Source of the DNA: Bacteroidales bacterium UBA5197
GTDB lineage: Bacteria; Bacteroidota; Bacteroidia; Bacteroidales; Lentimicrobiaceae
Length of the DNA stretch: 64,000 nucleotides
Assembly: GCA_002412885.1 (NCBI GenBank)
Contig: DHVX01000048.1
Coordinates: 62,001-126,000, forward strand
Direction of reading: 5' to 3'
The notes under the pieces were generated by a model, which was given only the letters and a program-made list of their open reading frames with translations, was not told the DNA's origin and searched no databases. Below are positions 32,513-41,775 of the stretch, piece after piece. How positions within the stretch are numbered: position 1 is the first letter of the stretch; each line of letters opens with the position of its first letter. A program made the translations under genes and the position numbers.

Positions 32513-34012
32513 ATGACCAACCAACGACTTGGCGGCATACTGCTGCACCCAACCTCACTTCCCAATGAATTCGGCATCGGTACTTTCGGGCCGGAGTGTA
32601 TTTCATTTATTGATTTTCTGGAAAAAGCAGGACAAAACCTTTGGCAGGTGCTGCCTCTTGGCCCTACCGGCCCCGGTGACTCGCCTTACCAGAGTTATTC
32701 AGCTTATGCACTAAATCCGGTACTTATCGATCTTAATCACTTGGTAAATAAGGGATTAATCGGCCAATCTGATCTGCGCGAAGCCAAAATGCCAAATTCA
32801 GGAAAAGTGGATTATGGTTTTGTGAATGGCTCCAGAGCAAATATTTTTCGCAAAGCTTATAAGTCCTTCAGGGAACTTGCTCCCGAATCTGATAAGAAAA
32901 CCTTAGCTGAATTTGAGGCCAAACATAATTATTGGCTCGATGATTATGCCATTTTTATGGCCATCAAAGAGCAAATGGGTGGCCTGCCCTGGTATGAGTG
33001 GCCTGATGATATTCGGTTAAGGAAGCCCGAAGTGTTGAAAAAATACACTGATGAGCTCTCTTCCCGGATAGGTTATCACAAATTCCTGCAATTCGTAGCC
33101 AATTGCCAGTGGATGGATTTGAAATCGTACGCCAATCAAAAGAAAATTCAGGTGATCGGCGATATTCCACTCTATGTTTCATTTGACAGCAGCGATGCCT
33201 GGGCCAATCCTGAAGTTTTCATGCTTGACGAAAATCTTGACCCTGAATTTGTTGCGGGAGTTCCGCCCGATTTCTTCAGCGAAGACGGACAACTCTGGGG
33301 CAATGTACTTTTTAAATGGGATTACCTGAAAGAAACAGGATTTGACTGGTGGATTAAGCGTATCAGTCACAATCTTGAACTGGCCGATATTATCCGCATC
33401 GATCATTTCAGGGGACTGATTGCTTTCTGGGCTGTTCCCTTTGGTGCCAAAACAGCCAAAGATGGAAACTGGATAGAAGCCCCTGCAAATGAACTTTTTG
33501 AAGCCATAAATGCAAGGCTTGGTAAATTGCCTATTATTGCCGAAGATCTTGGGGTTATTACGCCAGATGTAGATGCCGTTCGTGAGAAGTTTAACCTTCC
33601 GGGGATGAAAATCCTTCAGTTTGCCTTCGACAACAGCGAATCAAATCCCTATCTGCCACACTTTTATGAACAAAATTCAGTGGTTTATACCGGAACTCAT
33701 GACAATGATACGGTTATAGGCTGGTACAACGCCCTCGACAGCGATGTTAAACTGAAACTGCATAAGTATGCCGGAAGCATCGGAAATGATCTTCACTGGA
33801 CAATGATCAGACTTGCATGGGCCTCTGTTTCAAGGATTGCAGTAATTCCTCTTCAGGATGTGCTTGGACTTGATACCAGATCACGAATGAACGTACCGGG
33901 CACACTGTCTGATAACTGGCAATGGAGATTCCTGGAAGGGCAATTGCATGAAGAATACGGGGTTAAATTACTCGAATTGAGCACCTTGTACAACAGGATT
34001 CATCCGGCATAA
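32513..34012 (+). CDS. malQ: 4-alpha-glucanotransferase (amylomaltase)
   Basis: The 499 residues fit family GH77. Seen are the start RLGGILLHPTSLPNEFGIG, then QVLPLGPTG, SYSAYALNP, IIRIDHFRGL (nucleophile Asp), PIIAEDLGVITP (acid Glu) and GTHDNDTVIGWY. The enzyme moves glucan chains between maltodextrins and releases glucose in the cytoplasm. It follows the transporter. Its stop overlaps that of the convergent GH13 gene by 13 bases, so the two transcripts meet end to end without a separate terminator. Confidence 0.95.
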   Translation: MTNQRLGGILLHPTSLPNEFGIGTFGPECISFIDFLEKAGQNLWQVLPLGPTGPGDSPYQSYSAYALNPVLIDLNHLVNKGLIGQSDLREAKMPNSGKVDYGFVNGSRANIFRKAYKSFRELAPESDKKTLAEFEAKHNYWLDDYAIFMAIKEQMGGLPWYEWPDDIRLRKPEVLKKYTDELSSRIGYHKFLQFVANCQWMDLKSYANQKKIQVIGDIPLYVSFDSSDAWANPEVFMLDENLDPEFVAGVPPDFFSEDGQLWGNVLFKWDYLKETGFDWWIKRISHNLELADIIRIDHFRGLIAFWAVPFGAKTAKDGNWIEAPANELFEAINARLGKLPIIAEDLGVITPDVDAVREKFNLPGMKILQFAFDNSESNPYLPHFYEQNSVVYTGTHDNDTVIGWYNALDSDVKLKLHKYAGSIGNDLHWTMIRLAWASVSRIAVIPLQDVLGLDTRSRMNVPGTLSDNWQWRFLEGQLHEEYGVKLLELSTLYNRIHPA

Positions 34013-35289
34013 AACTCAAATATCCGATAAGCCCAGGGCTCAAGACTAAGGTAGAAGTTATCGTAAAGTTCTACCTGTTTTCCTGTGAAAAAATCGTTAT
34101 AATAACCGGGCAGATTATCAACAGATAAGTGAGCAAATTGCTCCTGCCCGCTTAGGTTCAGGACTACAACTACTTTATTCCCGGCAAGTTCGCGCATGTA
34201 AGCCATTACATTGCCGCCGTTTTTGGTTTCAATTCTGCGGAAAACACCTCCGTAAGGACCACTCCACAAAGCACGGTTGCGCTTTTTCAGCGAAATAAGA
34301 GACTGATAGAGAGCAAACATTTTATCAACCTTCCATTCAATCTGATCCTTCTCGAAAAACTTCAGTCGTTTCTGATTTCCAGCTTCCTGACCATTATAAA
34401 TCATCGGAATGCCTGTAAGGGAAAAGTATAAAACAGTAAATGCTTCCAGTCCGAAATGCAATCTTTCAAGTTCCGAACCATTCCATGCATTCTCATCGTG
34501 GTTGCTGTTAAAAAGCATCTGATAGCCATTCGCAGGAAACCCGAAGATTTCGTTGTTGAGCATTGAAGTGAGGTTCCACACCGAAGACTCGCCTCTGGCA
34601 ATACTGTTCATGGTGTGGTAAATATTCCAGTTATAGACAGAATCAAATGCACCATTAAGCATTTCATGATTATCTGCTTCTGCAAGCATAAAAACCGGTT
34701 TAACACCATCGAGTTCCTTACGTGCACTTTGCCAGAATTCAAGTGGAATCAGTTTGGCCATATCACAGCGAAAACCATCGATATCTGTTTCGGTGAGCCA
34801 GTATTTCATGGCATCAATCATAAAACGGTGCACTTCGGGCCTATTGTAGTCAAGGTCAAGCACATCGCCCCATTCAGGAATCGGTGATCTGAACCGGCCT
34901 TCCTCATCCAGGGTGTAAAATTCAGGATTTGTGACGGTTAACGAATTATCGCAGGAAGTATGGTTTGCAACCCAATCAATAATTACAAACATTCCAAGAT
35001 TGTGGATTTTTGCAACAAGACGGCGGAACTCATTTAAATTTCCATAAATGGGATCCACTGAAAAATAGTCCTTTACACTATAATAACTTCCCAGCTCACC
35101 TTTGCGGTTAACCTCCCCGATAGGGTGCAAAGGCATAAACCAAAGTATGCCAACTCCAAGTTCCTTTAATCGTGGCAGATGCCCTTCAAATTCTTTGATT
35201 GAACCTGAAGCCGTAAATTGACGCAGATTAACTTCGTAGATTGTCAGATTCTTACTCCATTCAACCGGGATATCGCGTGTTTTTGGCAT
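34000..35289 (-). CDS. Cytoplasmic GH13 alpha-amylase-like glycosidase
   Basis: The 429 residues have no signal peptide. GH13 regions I-IV are visible: DWVANH, DGFRCDMAKL (nucleophile Asp), FMLAEAD (acid Glu), NSNHDENAWN (Asp). It hydrolyses or transfers alpha-1,4-glucosyl bonds. The protein has a close relative at 52394-53767 in this window, which carries a lipoprotein signal; the pair likely split work between cytoplasm and outside. The gene is convergent to malQ and overlaps its end by 13 bases. Confidence 0.9.
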   Translation of the reverse strand: MPKTRDIPVEWSKNLTIYEVNLRQFTASGSIKEFEGHLPRLKELGVGILWFMPLHPIGEVNRKGELGSYYSVKDYFSVDPIYGNLNEFRRLVAKIHNLGMFVIIDWVANHTSCDNSLTVTNPEFYTLDEEGRFRSPIPEWGDVLDLDYNRPEVHRFMIDAMKYWLTETDIDGFRCDMAKLIPLEFWQSARKELDGVKPVFMLAEADNHEMLNGAFDSVYNWNIYHTMNSIARGESSVWNLTSMLNNEIFGFPANGYQMLFNSNHDENAWNGSELERLHFGLEAFTVLYFSLTGIPMIYNGQEAGNQKRLKFFEKDQIEWKVDKMFALYQSLISLKKRNRALWSGPYGGVFRRIETKNGGNVMAYMRELAGNKVVVVLNLSGQEQFAHLSVDNLPGYYNDFFTGKQVELYDNFYLSLEPWAYRIFEFYAG

Positions 35290-35630
35290 AATATGAATTC
35301 ATTAATTGTAATAAGTAAAAACAACTTAATCGGAGATTTCAGGTGTTTAGACACTTCCCCGCACGTGCGGGACTCAGTGTGACATTCGTTTAAAGTGCAC
35401 ACTGCATCATCTTAATGCTCTAATTATCAATTCTATACGATGTCCTCCTGAGCGGAGTCGAAGGATCGGACGAACAATCTGCCATTGGTAGCGGAGTCGA
35501 AGGATACTTTTTCATTTTACATTCCATCCGAGGTCTTAACCAAACGACATTGATTCATTAATTGTAATAAGTGAAAAACAACTTAATCAGTGATTTATTG
35601 CCAATCAATTTGTTATTAACCAATCTATTC
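35290..35630. other. Intergenic stretch of about 340 bp
   Basis: No gene is seen. It contains the palindrome CCCGCACGTGCGGG (also near 52283-52297) and two copies of CGGAGTCGAAGGAT, a word also found reversed at about 51801-51815. A second copy of TTCATTAATTGTAATAAGT occurs at 35293 and 35553. Confidence 0.5.
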
Positions 35631-36266
35631 TTATGCAGGAACAACCTGATATTCCATGTTGATGAAAAGATCTGCTTTGTTCCGCAATGATTGAACCACC
35701 TGATGTTCACGTTCCAGCACCTGCATACGGTATTCATTCTGAGGCTCTTTGCCCCTGACTACCTGTGCTTTTTTGGTTTCATGATAGGTGAGTTCGATAA
35801 AGATACTCAGGTCAACGCCTTCGGTATTGATGGCATACAGTCCGTCAACGATAATCATTTCAACCCCTTTGAAATCGGTGGTAAGATGATCTACCTGTTC
35901 AGTCACCAGATCGATACACGGCATTGTTGAAATCCTGTCGTTCTTAAAATCATCAATATTTTTATAGATGGTGTCCCAATCATATTCATCAAGACCTACG
36001 GCGGTTTCAATTCCGTTCTTCTTACGCCATTCGGTTCTTTCAAGCGGATGAATGCGGTAGTAATTGTCAATATGAATGGGCTTGCAAAAAATGTCTTCCT
36101 TTCGCAACATTTTTGCAATTACATGAGAAAGTTCGGTTTTCCCTGAACCGGACTCTCCTGAAATGGCAATAATGAACTTATTTTTGCGGTTCTTCAGAAT
36201 TACAGGAAGAATTTCTCTGGCGGCATTTTCATGCTTCTCACCGATCAATAAAACATCACCTAACAT
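35631..36266 (-). CDS. Uridine-kinase-like P-loop NTPase, canonical paralogue
   Basis: The 211 residues contain Walker A ISGESGSGKTE (about 35-45), IHIDNYYRI with PLERTEWRKKNGIE, EYDWDTI, and MIIVDGLYAIN, the uridine kinase/phosphoribulokinase layout. It phosphorylates a nucleoside or sugar in the cytoplasm; the substrate is not clear because the family is wide. A paralogue follows at 36334-36972, upstream in the same operon. The association with alpha-glucan genes suggests a role in sugar signalling or a sugar kinase activity. Confidence 0.8.
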   Translation of the reverse strand: MLGDVLLIGEKHENAAREILPVILKNRKNKFIIAISGESGSGKTELSHVIAKMLRKEDIFCKPIHIDNYYRIHPLERTEWRKKNGIETAVGLDEYDWDTIYKNIDDFKNDRISTMPCIDLVTEQVDHLTTDFKGVEMIIVDGLYAINTEGVDLSIFIELTYHETKKAQVVRGKEPQNEYRMQVLEREHQVVQSLRNKADLFINMEYQVVPA

Positions 36267-36333
36267 ACTCGGATTTTTTTTGGTTGGTTATTATTAAAAT
36301 TTGAAATTGCAGTTCGCTGATAAACATCTGCAA

Positions 36334-36972
36334 TTAAAAGTGGTAAATTTCACTGGCAGTATCAAAGTCAAGATAAAACTCAGCCAATGGCTTAAGTGAT
36401 TGAACTACTTTATGTTCCCGCTCAAGAATCTGCATTCTGAAATCATCAAGTTCTTCTTTTCCGGAAGCAATCTGGGCATCAAAAGTATCCTTGTAGGTTT
36501 GCTCAACAAATACCTTAAGATTGGCTTCTTCGATTTTCACAGAATACAAACCTTCTATGATCACCACATCAATTCCGGCAAAATTTGTGGTCAACTGGTC
36601 TATTTGTCCGGTAAATAAATCAACGCATGGAAGTGTAGTGAGTTTCCCTTCCTTGAATCCGGTAAGGCTTCTCGAAATCACATTCCAATCGTATTCATCG
36701 TACCCTACACTTTCAATGCCGTTCCGCTTTCGCCATTCGGTGCGCTCAAGCGGAGGAATTTTGTAATAATTGTCCATATGCAACAGCTTCGCCCGGATGC
36801 CTTCTTTTTTCATCAGTCGTCCCAAAGCATAAGCTACTTCACATTTTCCGGTCTCTACTTCACCCGAAATGGTGATGATATACTTGCTGCTGCGCTCTGA
36901 AAGAAACTTGTCGAATATGGTGAGGGCAGCGTTTTCATGCTTCTTGTCAAGCAAAAGAAAATTATTAAGCAT
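36334..36972 (-). CDS. Uridine-kinase-like P-loop NTPase, paralogue with altered Walker A
   Basis: The 212 residues are closely related to the gene at 35631-36266 over their whole length (MDNYYKI, PLERTEWRKRNGIES, YDEYDWNVI, VVIIEGLYSV). The Walker A motif reads SGEVETGKCE: the invariant Ser/Thr after Lys, which holds Mg, is Cys, and the Gly-Ser-Gly spacing is altered. The protein may thus have lost or changed ATP use. Both genes and the GH65 fusion lie on the same strand with short gaps, so they likely form an operon. Confidence 0.8.
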   Translation of the reverse strand: MLNNFLLLDKKHENAALTIFDKFLSERSSKYIITISGEVETGKCEVAYALGRLMKKEGIRAKLLHMDNYYKIPPLERTEWRKRNGIESVGYDEYDWNVISRSLTGFKEGKLTTLPCVDLFTGQIDQLTTNFAGIDVVIIEGLYSVKIEEANLKVFVEQTYKDTFDAQIASGKEELDDFRMQILEREHKVVQSLKPLAEFYLDFDTASEIYHF

Positions 36973-37005
36973 TGTCTTGTTTTTATGTGAGTTAAGTGCA
37001 ATTAT

Positions 37006-40000
37006 CTAAAGCTCTGTTGTAAGTGTTTGGCCAGGTAAAATCAAGTGTTTTACCCCTTTAATTACTACAGGAACTTCATGTTTCAATATTTCAGATGTTT
37101 TTATTGAGATTGAATCTCTTAAAACCTTTACATTAAAAGAGATACCCCGAAACAAAAAGCTAAAACTGATTGAATTCCAGGCATCCGGAAGATCTGGATT
37201 TATGGTGATAACATCGCCCCGGAGATTCAGTCCTGCATAGGCATACATGGCAATAAGCACAGTACCGGCCATCACACCCATATGTATTCCTTCGGCAGTT
37301 GTACCTCCCTGAATATCGTTGTAATCGCTGCTCAAAGCATCCTGATAGAGCTCCCAGCTTAGTTTACGATCACCAATCATATTGGCCAGCAATGCATGAA
37401 CAACCCTGCTGAGCGTTGAGCCATGTGAGGTACGTTCAAGATAGTAGGCCAGGTTTTCTTTAAGATATTCATCATTCAGCTTATAACCAAGTTCTTCAAG
37501 AATAACGCGGACTTCGGCTTCATCAAGGTTATAAAAAGCCATGAGTGTATCGGCCTGTTTGGCTACTTTGAACTCATCGGCCGATTTTCCCTCCGCCTTC
37601 AGAATCCGGTCGAGGCGGTAAATATTGCCATATTTCTGTTTGTAATGGTTCCAGTCAAGTTCCGCTAGATCAAAATACCCGTCGTACTGCGAAATAATGC
37701 CTTCCGGGGATATGACAATGTTCAGCTTGCGCGAAATTGTTTTCCATTCTTTCAGTTCATTTTCAATAAGCGAAAGCTTTGATTTAACCACCGGAGCAGC
37801 ATCTCCGATCAAATCAATAATTTCAAAAGCTTTGTCGATTGCCCAAACCACCATGATATTTGTGTAGGCATTATCGCGCAATCCGCCTTCTTCAGCGCCA
37901 TGATATTGCTCATGAAATTCATCGGGACCCATTACTCCGGCTATTGAATACCGGCCGGTTTTGGGATTGAGCTCAGCTTTTTTTGCCCAGAAACGACAAA
38001 TGTCAAGGAACAACTCTGCTCCGGATTCTTTAAGGAAATCAAGATCACCGGTAGTGTGATAATACTCCCACACATTATAGGCAATTGCCAGTGAAACATG
38101 GCGTTGCAGCGAACTGTAATCATCGCCCCACTCGCCATTCAGCGGATTGAGGTGAACTACCTGCGTTTCTTCCCTGCCGTCACTTCCGCTTTGCCAGGGA
38201 AACATCGCGCCATCAAAACCATACTCTTTCGCATACTCCCGTGCTTTGGGCAAGCGATTGTAGCGATACATCAGCGTAGCCTTTGCTGCATCAGGGAAAT
38301 GCATATTGTAAAAAGGCAGAATAAACAGTTCGTCCCAGAAAATATGACCACGATATGCTTCGCCATGTAAACCGCGGGCTGTAAAACTTGCATCGATGTT
38401 TGCATTGTGCTGCGATGCGGAAACAATCAGATGATACAAATGAAGACGTAACAGCTTCTGATCCATTCGGTTACCTTCAACCTGCACATCAATTCGATCC
38501 CAGATTTCCTGCCAGACAGGAATATTTTGCGAAAGCAGGCTATCAAAACTGAGATTCATGACCGCTGAATCTATAGCATTGAGCAGGGGTTCAGCAACAT
38601 CATCGGGTTTTGAAGTGTAAATGGCAACAAATTTCTCAAGTGTAACCGGAATTCCGGCAAGCGCTTCTACTTCGAAATTAAGAAATGCCCTGCTTTTGCT
38701 GATTTCATCTGTAACCTTTGCATCCGCAGGTTTTCCATCGATGAAAATACTATGGTTTGCAGCTTCGGCAATGACTATTGCCGATTGAGTGGTTTCAACA
38801 GCCACCCAGATCAGGTTTTCATCACGACCCTGAATCACAGGTTTAAGGTGCTGCTGATTCAATTGTTTGTAACGTTCAACATTGTCGTTGATAATATCGC
38901 CGTTTATACCGCTCTTCATGGTAACAACTCCGCTGTAATTTACCGGAGTAATCTGATACTGAAGGGCTGCCAGATGGGGATCGGCCATGCCGGCAATACG
39001 TTTTGAAACAATTTCAGTGATTTTCCCATCTTTATCTTTCACCAGAATCCGACGGCTGAAAACGCCGGTTTTAAAATCCAGATGCTTGTTAAAGTCAAGA
39101 AATTCAGCCTGATTAAAGTCAAACCATTCGCCTTCGTCGATACGAAAAGTAACAGGAAGCCAGTTTGGCGCATTTACAAAGTCTTCATTTTCAATCATTC
39201 GGTCGCCAACCTTTGATTCAAGGCGATTGTATAGTCCTGCAATATAAGTTCCCGGGTTGTTTACAGGATTTGAATCGGTTTCTTCCATCACACCACGGGT
39301 TCCGAAATAGCCGTTTCCTACAGCAAGTAGTGCTTCACGGGTACGTTCCTTTTTCGGCTCATAAGCATGGTAAGTAATGGACCATTTATCTTCTTCAAGG
39401 CCTTGAGAAAACCAGTTGTTGATGCCGGGAATATCAATTTCGGCAAGATCTTCCACAACAATATCGGCTCCATTCAGCCTGAGTTCACGGGTATTTTCCT
39501 CACGTGCAATGCCGATTACGAGTCCGAAACCACCTTTTTGTCCGGCCTGAACGCCTGAAACAGCATCTTCAACAATAACGGTTCTGTCGTATGAAACTCC
39601 GAGGTTGTCGGCTGCAGTGGTAAAAATATCGGGTTCAGGTTTGCCTTTCAGATTCATTTCAACAGAAACCATACCATCCACGCGGGTTTCAAAAAGGTGA
39701 AGCAAACCGGCAGTTTCGAGCACGGGTGCACAATTCTTGCTTGAAGAAGCCACACCTATCCTGATATTCTGATTTTTAAGCTCATGAATGAGGGCAACCG
39801 TACTTTCGTAAACCCCTACCCCATCTCTGCTCAGTATCTCATTGAATGCAAAGTCTTTGCGGTTTCCAAGACCGCAAACAGTTTCGGCTTCGTATGGATC
39901 AGAAGGATCGCCGAAAGGAATAGAAATATTCCTTGATGACAAAAAATCCTGTACGCCTTTGTATCTGGGCTTTCCATCAACAAACGGAAGATAATCACCG

Positions 40001-40158
40001 GAATGGGTAAACTCACGAAAAGGTTCGCCGGTCTTTGCGGCCCTGGCAATAAGAAAATCATCAAACATTTTCTTCCAGGCAGAACTATGTACAAGTGCGG
40101 TTTTGGTGATGACTCCGTCAAGGTCAAATATTACAGCATCGAAATGGTTACTACTCAT
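37006..40158 (-). CDS. Fusion of beta-phosphoglucomutase (HAD) and GH65 disaccharide phosphorylase
   Basis: The 1050 residues hold two enzymes. Residues 1-230: HAD mutase with AVIFDLDGVI (nucleophile Asp), VASSSKN and GKPEPDIF, matching beta-phosphoglucomutase. Residues about 260-1050: GH65 phosphorylase with GNGYFGTRGVMEE, HIFWDELFILPFY, GPDEFHE (catalytic Glu) and RDNAYTN, ending in a beta domain. GH65 splits an alpha-linked disaccharide (maltose, trehalose or kojibiose) with phosphate to glucose and beta-glucose 1-phosphate; the mutase turns this into glucose 6-phosphate. The fusion channels product. A TATCTTTG -7 element lies about 50 bases upstream. Confidence 0.92.
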   Translation of the reverse strand: MSSNHFDAVIFDLDGVITKTALVHSSAWKKMFDDFLIARAAKTGEPFREFTHSGDYLPFVDGKPRYKGVQDFLSSRNISIPFGDPSDPYEAETVCGLGNRKDFAFNEILSRDGVGVYESTVALIHELKNQNIRIGVASSSKNCAPVLETAGLLHLFETRVDGMVSVEMNLKGKPEPDIFTTAADNLGVSYDRTVIVEDAVSGVQAGQKGGFGLVIGIAREENTRELRLNGADIVVEDLAEIDIPGINNWFSQGLEEDKWSITYHAYEPKKERTREALLAVGNGYFGTRGVMEETDSNPVNNPGTYIAGLYNRLESKVGDRMIENEDFVNAPNWLPVTFRIDEGEWFDFNQAEFLDFNKHLDFKTGVFSRRILVKDKDGKITEIVSKRIAGMADPHLAALQYQITPVNYSGVVTMKSGINGDIINDNVERYKQLNQQHLKPVIQGRDENLIWVAVETTQSAIVIAEAANHSIFIDGKPADAKVTDEISKSRAFLNFEVEALAGIPVTLEKFVAIYTSKPDDVAEPLLNAIDSAVMNLSFDSLLSQNIPVWQEIWDRIDVQVEGNRMDQKLLRLHLYHLIVSASQHNANIDASFTARGLHGEAYRGHIFWDELFILPFYNMHFPDAAKATLMYRYNRLPKAREYAKEYGFDGAMFPWQSGSDGREETQVVHLNPLNGEWGDDYSSLQRHVSLAIAYNVWEYYHTTGDLDFLKESGAELFLDICRFWAKKAELNPKTGRYSIAGVMGPDEFHEQYHGAEEGGLRDNAYTNIMVVWAIDKAFEIIDLIGDAAPVVKSKLSLIENELKEWKTISRKLNIVISPEGIISQYDGYFDLAELDWNHYKQKYGNIYRLDRILKAEGKSADEFKVAKQADTLMAFYNLDEAEVRVILEELGYKLNDEYLKENLAYYLERTSHGSTLSRVVHALLANMIGDRKLSWELYQDALSSDYNDIQGGTTAEGIHMGVMAGTVLIAMYAYAGLNLRGDVITINPDLPDAWNSISFSFLFRGISFNVKVLRDSISIKTSEILKHEVPVVIKGVKHLILPGQTLTTEL

Positions 40159-40204
40159 ATAAATTGATTTGTTTAAAATCTCAGATCAGTTGATTTGTTA
40201 TCGG

Positions 40205-40212
40205 CAAAGATA
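40205..40212 (-). promoter_or_regulatory. Possible -7 element of the GH65 fusion operon
   Basis: TATCTTTG on the minus strand matches TAnnTTTG. No TTG at the usual distance is seen, so the call rests on this element alone. It lies 47 bases before the start codon. Confidence 0.4.
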
Positions 40213-40325
40213 ATGATAATAAGCTTTTGACGTTATATCCAAAAATGAAAACTAAGAACAGATCAAATTCGGATTATCACACTAAAATATTGTATATCAA
40301 ATATATGCTGTACAAACACAAGTAT

Positions 40326-40354
40326 AAAAAAAGCTGCCGGGCAACCCGACAGCT
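40326..40354 (-). terminator. Rho-independent terminator after the fasciclin gene
   Basis: The stem AGCTGTCGGG/CCCGGCAGCT, with one mismatch-like G-T, has a 3-base loop and a run of T on the minus strand. It lies 30 bases after the stop codon at 40386. Confidence 0.85.
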
Positions 40355-40385
40355 AATGGAAGATATATTGAGAGTTTAGGAAGAA

Positions 40386-41318
40386 TTATGGAAGCAACAC
40401 TGCATCAATCACATGGATAACTCCATTTGAACCTTGAACATCAGTTGCTATCACTTTTACATTGGTATTTATGGTTACACCCATTGAACCAACTGTAAGA
40501 CTTAGGCTGCTGCCATCTTTAAGTGTTGGAACCGCACCGGATGCAACCTGTGTTGAAAGTACATTACCTGAAACTACATGGTAAAGAAGAATCGGAGTAA
40601 GTTGTTCAGCGGTAAGCGCGCTTATACCGGAGACTCCAAGTGTGGTAAACAATGCAGAGAAAGCATCGTTGGTTGGAGCGAAAACTGTGAACGGGCCTGC
40701 AGCACTTAATGCACCAGCAAGATTTGCTTTTACTACTGCTTCAACCAGAATACTGAAATTAGGATTATTAATTGCGTGACCTACAACACTGGCAGGAAGA
40801 ATTACCTTATCAATGGCGTGAATTACACCATTTGAGGCCATGACATCGGCAATAATTACCTTACTGGCATCCACCATAACATTGGAGCCTTTGTTGATAA
40901 ATACCTTAACATTGGTTCCGTTTGGTCCTGAAGCATTTAATGTTGCAGCATAACCGGTTGAAATATCACTGGATTTAACCTGACCGGCAACCACGTGATT
41001 CAGCAGAATCGGAGTTAGTGTGGCAGCATCAAGATCGGCAATACCGCTAACACCCAATTGCGAAAATAAAGCGGTGAATGCATCGTTGGTTGGAGCAAAA
41101 ACGGTAAAAGGTCCGTTTCCTTCAAGGGCTGAAACCAGATTTGCTTTGGCAAGGGCTTCAACCAGAATAGAGAAACGTGCATCAGCTACTGCTACATCAA
41201 CAATGTTTTTGGGTTCATCCATCTTTTTGTCATCATCATCTTTTGAGCATGACGAAAAAAAAGTAATGGAAGCTACTGCGAGCAAAATTATGCTCAATTT
41301 TGAAAAAGTTGTTTTCAT
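40386..41318 (-). CDS. Lipoprotein with two fasciclin (FAS1) domains
   Basis: The 310 residues begin with a lipoprotein signal (LLAVASITFFSSCSKDDDD, lipobox Cys at 24). Two FAS1 domains follow at about 40-175 and 180-310, each with NGPFTVFAPTNDAFTALF or AAGPFTVFAPTNDAFSALF and a GVIHxID(K/A)V(I/L)LP end. FAS1 domains mediate adhesion. The protein should sit on the cell surface or in the outer membrane. Two domains with much identity suggest internal duplication. Confidence 0.9.
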   Translation of the reverse strand: MKTTFSKLSIILLAVASITFFSSCSKDDDDKKMDEPKNIVDVAVADARFSILVEALAKANLVSALEGNGPFTVFAPTNDAFTALFSQLGVSGIADLDAATLTPILLNHVVAGQVKSSDISTGYAATLNASGPNGTNVKVFINKGSNVMVDASKVIIADVMASNGVIHAIDKVILPASVVGHAINNPNFSILVEAVVKANLAGALSAAGPFTVFAPTNDAFSALFTTLGVSGISALTAEQLTPILLYHVVSGNVLSTQVASGAVPTLKDGSSLSLTVGSMGVTINTNVKVIATDVQGSNGVIHVIDAVLLP

Positions 41319-41775
41319 GATTTTTGTTTTGTTTAAGGTTTAGTTAAATTGATTGAACACTTGTATAAACCTCAATCAATAACTTTTGTTTATTCTTTTT
41401 GATTATTTGTTAAACATTATTTTTACTCCATTTTCTTATCTTGCTGTTTTTGTGACACTTAAGTGATATTAAAAAATGCATTTTTATGAAATAATTAACA
41501 AAATGACCTGCCCGACTTTGCAAGTGAGGGTTTGTCTAAATGAAAAGAAGTAGCTTCAAAAATTAAAAAATATCAAATCATGCCCTGATTTTCAACGCAT
41601 CAATGACATACTTGCGGATTTAAGGCTTAAAAATAGTTCTGACCATAATAAAACAACAGGTGTATCGTTATCCATGCAATTTCGCATTCTATCATTGATT
41701 TACATATATGAACCACACTGAAATAAATAGAATCAATCCTCCAATAAAGTTGCATTCCCAAAACTTCATCACGTT
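41319..41775. other. Intergenic stretch of about 455 bp, divergent promoters expected
   Basis: No gene, RNA or strong repeat is seen. It is A+T-rich and lies between the divergent fasciclin and outer-membrane-type genes, so both promoters should lie here, but I find no convincing TAnnTTTG pair. Confidence 0.4.

Noticed and set aside
34000..34012. Frameshift or wrong end of malQ
   Set aside because: Both convergent stops are in good frame; the 13-base overlap is a true tail-to-tail arrangement.
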